Shown piece by piece: positions 61,764 to 64,000 of a stretch of DNA of 64,000 nt (position 1 is the first letter of the stretch; each line of letters starts with the position of its first letter). The notes under the pieces were generated by a model, which searched no databases, was not told the origin of the DNA, and worked only from the letters and a program-made list of their open reading frames with translations. The stretch is from Gp1-AA122 sp036378535. GTDB taxonomy: Bacteria; Acidobacteriota; Terriglobia; Terriglobales; Acidobacteriaceae. Made by a program: the position numbers and the translations under genes. The stretch covers positions 74,483 through 138,482 of the forward strand of contig DASUWH010000080.1 in assembly GCA_036378535.1 (NCBI GenBank). The letters are read 5' to 3'.

Positions 61764-62986
61764 ATTAAATCAACAACTTCGGAGGGAATCTCGGTTTCCT
61801 TCTCTTCGCATGGTTGCGCGGGAGTTGCAGATTGTTGCTGACCTGTTTGCTCTACCTGCTTGGAAGCGACGTCTAGGGTATCTACGAAAGACACGTTTGC
61901 ACCCGGGATGAGGTGCCCGTAAATGTCGACTGTGACCTGGATTGAGCTGTGTCCCATCTGTTCCTTCACGTACACGATAGACGCGCCGTTCTGAATCAGT
62001 AACGACCCGAAGGTATGCCGGAGATCGTGAAAACGAACCTTCCGGATGCCTGCCTTTGTCAGGACTGGCAGAAAATAGCGGTGATATAGATTATCGGGGT
62101 CAAGGATCGTGCCATCCGGCGAGGGGAAGACCACTTCCTCCGAGATGTCGTTCCTTCCTTTGAGGAACGCTTCAAGGAGCCGTTTATCCCGAAGTTCGAC
62201 AAGACTCTTGCGCAACTCGCGGGAAAGATCGACTCGGCGGCTTTTCTTGCTCTTAGTCGTCGTGTGTTCGCGACGCACGTAGTTGTGCCGTACTAGGATG
62301 AAACGGTTCGAGTCAGCGCCGTCCTTGCCGAACTGAATGTCTCCCCACCGGAGCGCCACTAATTCGCCTCGGCGCAGACCCGCCCGCAGAGCCGTCAGGA
62401 ACAGAGGGTGGTACTCTTCACAGACAACCTTTGCGGCATCCAAAAATATTTGCACCTCAGTGGCCGTCAGAGCGGTACCTTTCGCTTCTGCCGTCTTTGC
62501 TGTGCGGGTGAAGCGTCCTAGACGAGCCGCCGGATTCGATTCCAGCAGACCAGACTCGATTGCCTGGTTGAACATCCCGCGAATAACACATAATGCGTTG
62601 CGAATCGTGTTGCGGGATAATCCTTTCGAAATCAGTTCGCTGATCATAAGCTTGATGTCATCCCGCCTGATTTCATCCAGCCGCTTAGGTCCGAACCGAG
62701 GACGCAGATATTGCCTTAAAACTCCTTCGTAGCCATTCGCAGTGGAAGATTTGCATTCCACGCGGGCGTAATCCTTCATCCAGCGATCTGCATACCCGTC
62801 GAAACTCGGCATCTTGTCTTCGGTGCCGAAGATATCCATGTCGCCGAGTGCGAGCTTTGCTTCGAGGATGCGCTTCACCTTCTCAGCGACACTTCGGCTG
62901 TCGCCCACGCATTTGGCTTTGCGGCGGCCATGATAGTTCACGAAGACATACCACTTGCGGCCGCGTTTTTTCAGCTTTACGCCCAT
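61706..62986 (-). CDS. tyrosine recombinase (integrase)
   Basis: 426 residues from ATG 62986 (MGVKLKKRGRKWYVFV). N-terminal SAM-like DNA-binding arm and core (about 55-160), then catalytic domain. Catalytic residues: Arg in ALRAGLRRGELVAL, HDLRHTFG (HxxR), GHSSIQVTVDIYGHL (His, then Tyr). The stop codon lies inside the tRNA-Met gene, so the last about 20 residues (GGGGRTRTYDLRIMRPSL) are read from the strand opposite the tRNA. Its start overlaps the stop of the excisionase gene (TAATG). It inserts and removes the element at the tRNA 3' end. Confidence 0.95.
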   Translation of the reverse strand: MGVKLKKRGRKWYVFVNYHGRRKAKCVGDSRSVAEKVKRILEAKLALGDMDIFGTEDKMPSFDGYADRWMKDYARVECKSSTANGYEGVLRQYLRPRFGPKRLDEIRRDDIKLMISELISKGLSRNTIRNALCVIRGMFNQAIESGLLESNPAARLGRFTRTAKTAEAKGTALTATEVQIFLDAAKVVCEEYHPLFLTALRAGLRRGELVALRWGDIQFGKDGADSNRFILVRHNYVRREHTTTKSKKSRRVDLSRELRKSLVELRDKRLLEAFLKGRNDISEEVVFPSPDGTILDPDNLYHRYFLPVLTKAGIRKVRFHDLRHTFGSLLIQNGASIVYVKEQMGHSSIQVTVDIYGHLIPGANVSFVDTLDVASKQVEQTGQQQSATPAQPCEEKETEIPSEVVDLIGGGGRTRTYDLRIMRPSL

Positions 62987-63267
62987 TAGCTTCGTCCCAC
63001 GACTCCGCTCACAAGTTCCTCCACGATACATCCGACGTCAACTATTTGCAGTCGATGCTCCTCCAGCCACGCATCGAAGACACTTCTGCGCACTAGAATC
63101 TTTGTACCGACACGCACAGCCGGTAGAGGATTAACCGGCCGATGGATCCACTCACGGAGCGTGCGCTCCGAAACACAGGCATACTCATGAAGGGTCTTTA
63201 AATCGAGCCATTCGCGGTGCACGTACCCGTGTTGTTGTTCAGAAATCACTTGTTTATGGAACTCCAT
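62986..63267 (-). CDS. excisionase-like helix-turn-helix protein
   Basis: 93 residues. A MerR/excisionase-type winged helix: LKTLHEYACVSERTLREWIHR and VRVGTKILVRRSVFDAWLEE. Such proteins steer the integrase to excision. Its TAA overlaps the ATG of the integrase (TAATG), so the two are translated together. Basic N-terminus (MEFHKQV). Confidence 0.88.
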   Translation of the reverse strand: MEFHKQVISEQQHGYVHREWLDLKTLHEYACVSERTLREWIHRPVNPLPAVRVGTKILVRRSVFDAWLEEHRLQIVDVGCIVEELVSGVVGRS

Positions 63268-63381
63268 TGCAAGTCTTCTAAGGTGTCATGACTACAACCA
63301 CTTACCAGCGCGCGTACACATCCGTTTCTGGGACAGTGCTCATCCCTTCAAAACTCCACAGCTTGCCGGCGGTGTCTCATA

Positions 63382-63966
63382 TCAGTCAAATTTGAAATCG
63401 TTGACGCCTAATACGCCCAGGAACCCACTGAAGAACGCAGTTTCAAGCCTTTCTGCTCGTACAAGAAGTCTGCTATATCTTCGCCAATGCATCCCCTTCG
63501 GTCGCTCCGGGAAGGGTTCTGCCAAGCTTCCCGAGCCGCCGAGCAACATCCTAATCTGGGAGGCAATGTGAAAAGCTCGATTCGCCGCCGACATCTGCTG
63601 AGTATCGTAAGCAAGTCCTCGACAGTGCCGGCATGCCACCGTGCGATCACAGTAGAGAATTGCCACGCGTCTTCTGCAGGCTCGGTTCGGGCACAGAAAC
63701 CATGGTCGTGAATTGCCGTAATTGCAGGCTGTCCATTGCAGCGGTACACCTACGTTCTTACTCCCGCCGTCTAGGTGCGTGAGGATCACGCATGTCGGTC
63801 TCTTTGCATTCCAAGCAGGACCCACTTCAATGCGCCATATACCCTTGAAGAAGCATCGAAAGGGAGTCATCAGTCCTTCACGAAACCACTCTCGAACATC
63901 GATTGGCTTATACCGAGAGGTTGTTTCTTTGCTGTTGCAACGCTGTCCGCTGCCATATCCACCCAT
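63382..63966 (-). CDS. element-borne zinc-ribbon protein, unknown
   Basis: 194 residues. N-terminal MGGYGSG is a hallmark of a phage/ICE-associated hypothetical family. The middle holds a zinc ribbon: FLCPNRACRRRVAILYCDRTVACRHCRGLAYDTQQ. Flanked by the integrase genes to the left and the window edge to the right, so it belongs to the mobile element. Function is not known; it may bind nucleic acid. Confidence 0.75.
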   Translation of the reverse strand: MGGYGSGQRCNSKETTSRYKPIDVREWFREGLMTPFRCFFKGIWRIEVGPAWNAKRPTCVILTHLDGGSKNVGVPLQWTACNYGNSRPWFLCPNRACRRRVAILYCDRTVACRHCRGLAYDTQQMSAANRAFHIASQIRMLLGGSGSLAEPFPERPKGMHWRRYSRLLVRAERLETAFFSGFLGVLGVNDFKFD

Positions 63967-64000
63967 GAAAATGTCCCTCAGGATTTACCGAAATCATTAG

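Larger units (their letters stand above)
61764..64000. mobile_element. left end of an integrated element at tRNA-Met
   Basis: The tRNA-Met 3' end, an integrase ending inside the tRNA, an excisionase coupled to it, and an element-type zinc-ribbon gene follow one another. The right end is outside the window, so size and cargo cannot be told. Confidence 0.85.

Overview
The window looks like a piece of a chromosome from a Gram-negative soil-type bacterium, most likely an acidobacterium (class Terriglobia). This is an inference from gene content, not a search result. It has LPS genes (lpxC, kdsB), a TonB-dependent receptor with an N-terminal carboxypeptidase-regulatory-like domain, a flagellar stator pair, PilZ and GGDEF/HD-GYP signalling proteins, moderately high G+C, and intergenic spaces full of short dispersed palindromic repeats. 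Both glnS and gltX are present.

Layout. 1-2.9 kb: end of motA, motB, a DUF1801 protein and two PilZ proteins. 2.9-3.15 kb: tRNA-Pro(GGG) with a damaged 3' copy beside it. 3.2-9.2 kb: rnr and dinB-like (minus), a bactofilin (plus), murJ (minus). 9.5-20 kb: secreted amidohydrolase, thioredoxin-fold protein, CPBP protease, membrane GT-C-like protein, class III aminotransferase, TonB receptor with a Cys/His-rich exported protein, GT4 glycosyltransferase. 20-27 kb: EF-G-like GTPase, small cytochrome c, glnS, gltX. 27-33.4 kb: a large membrane GAF-GGDEF-HD-GYP protein, SDR oxidoreductase, exported protein, lpxC. 33.5-42.3 kb (minus): exported protein, clpB, a small operon with an AbiEii-type nucleotidyltransferase, hsp20 with a clear promoter and inverted operator-like repeats, an RlmI-like methyltransferase, a coiled-coil zinc-ribbon protein. 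42.4-48 kb: corrinoid protein plus non-pyrrolysine MttB-family methyltransferase, S9 peptidase, MBL hydrolase. 48-54 kb: dus, rpmE, a DUF4139 protein, recA, coaD. 54-61.5 kb: class I aminotransferase, then manA, a GDP-mannose pyrophosphorylase and a phosphohexomutase, which together could make GDP-mannose; M48 protease, kdsB. 61.7-64 kb: tRNA-Met(CAT) with an integrated element (integrase, excisionase, zinc-ribbon protein) running off the right edge.

The most unusual property is the repeat load. At least six families of short, mostly palindromic elements fill the intergenic spaces. At least two have entered conserved genes in frame (rnr and dus), where they encode extra peptide segments. Other points for a second look are the nucleotidyltransferase operon leading into clpB with a likely frameshifted membrane gene, the corrinoid methyltransferase pair, the operator-like repeats at the hsp20 promoter, a five-cysteine insertion in an aminotransferase, and an integrase whose C-terminus is encoded by the antisense strand of a tRNA gene. 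I see no clear-cut new defence island or biosynthetic cluster, no CRISPR array and no rRNA.
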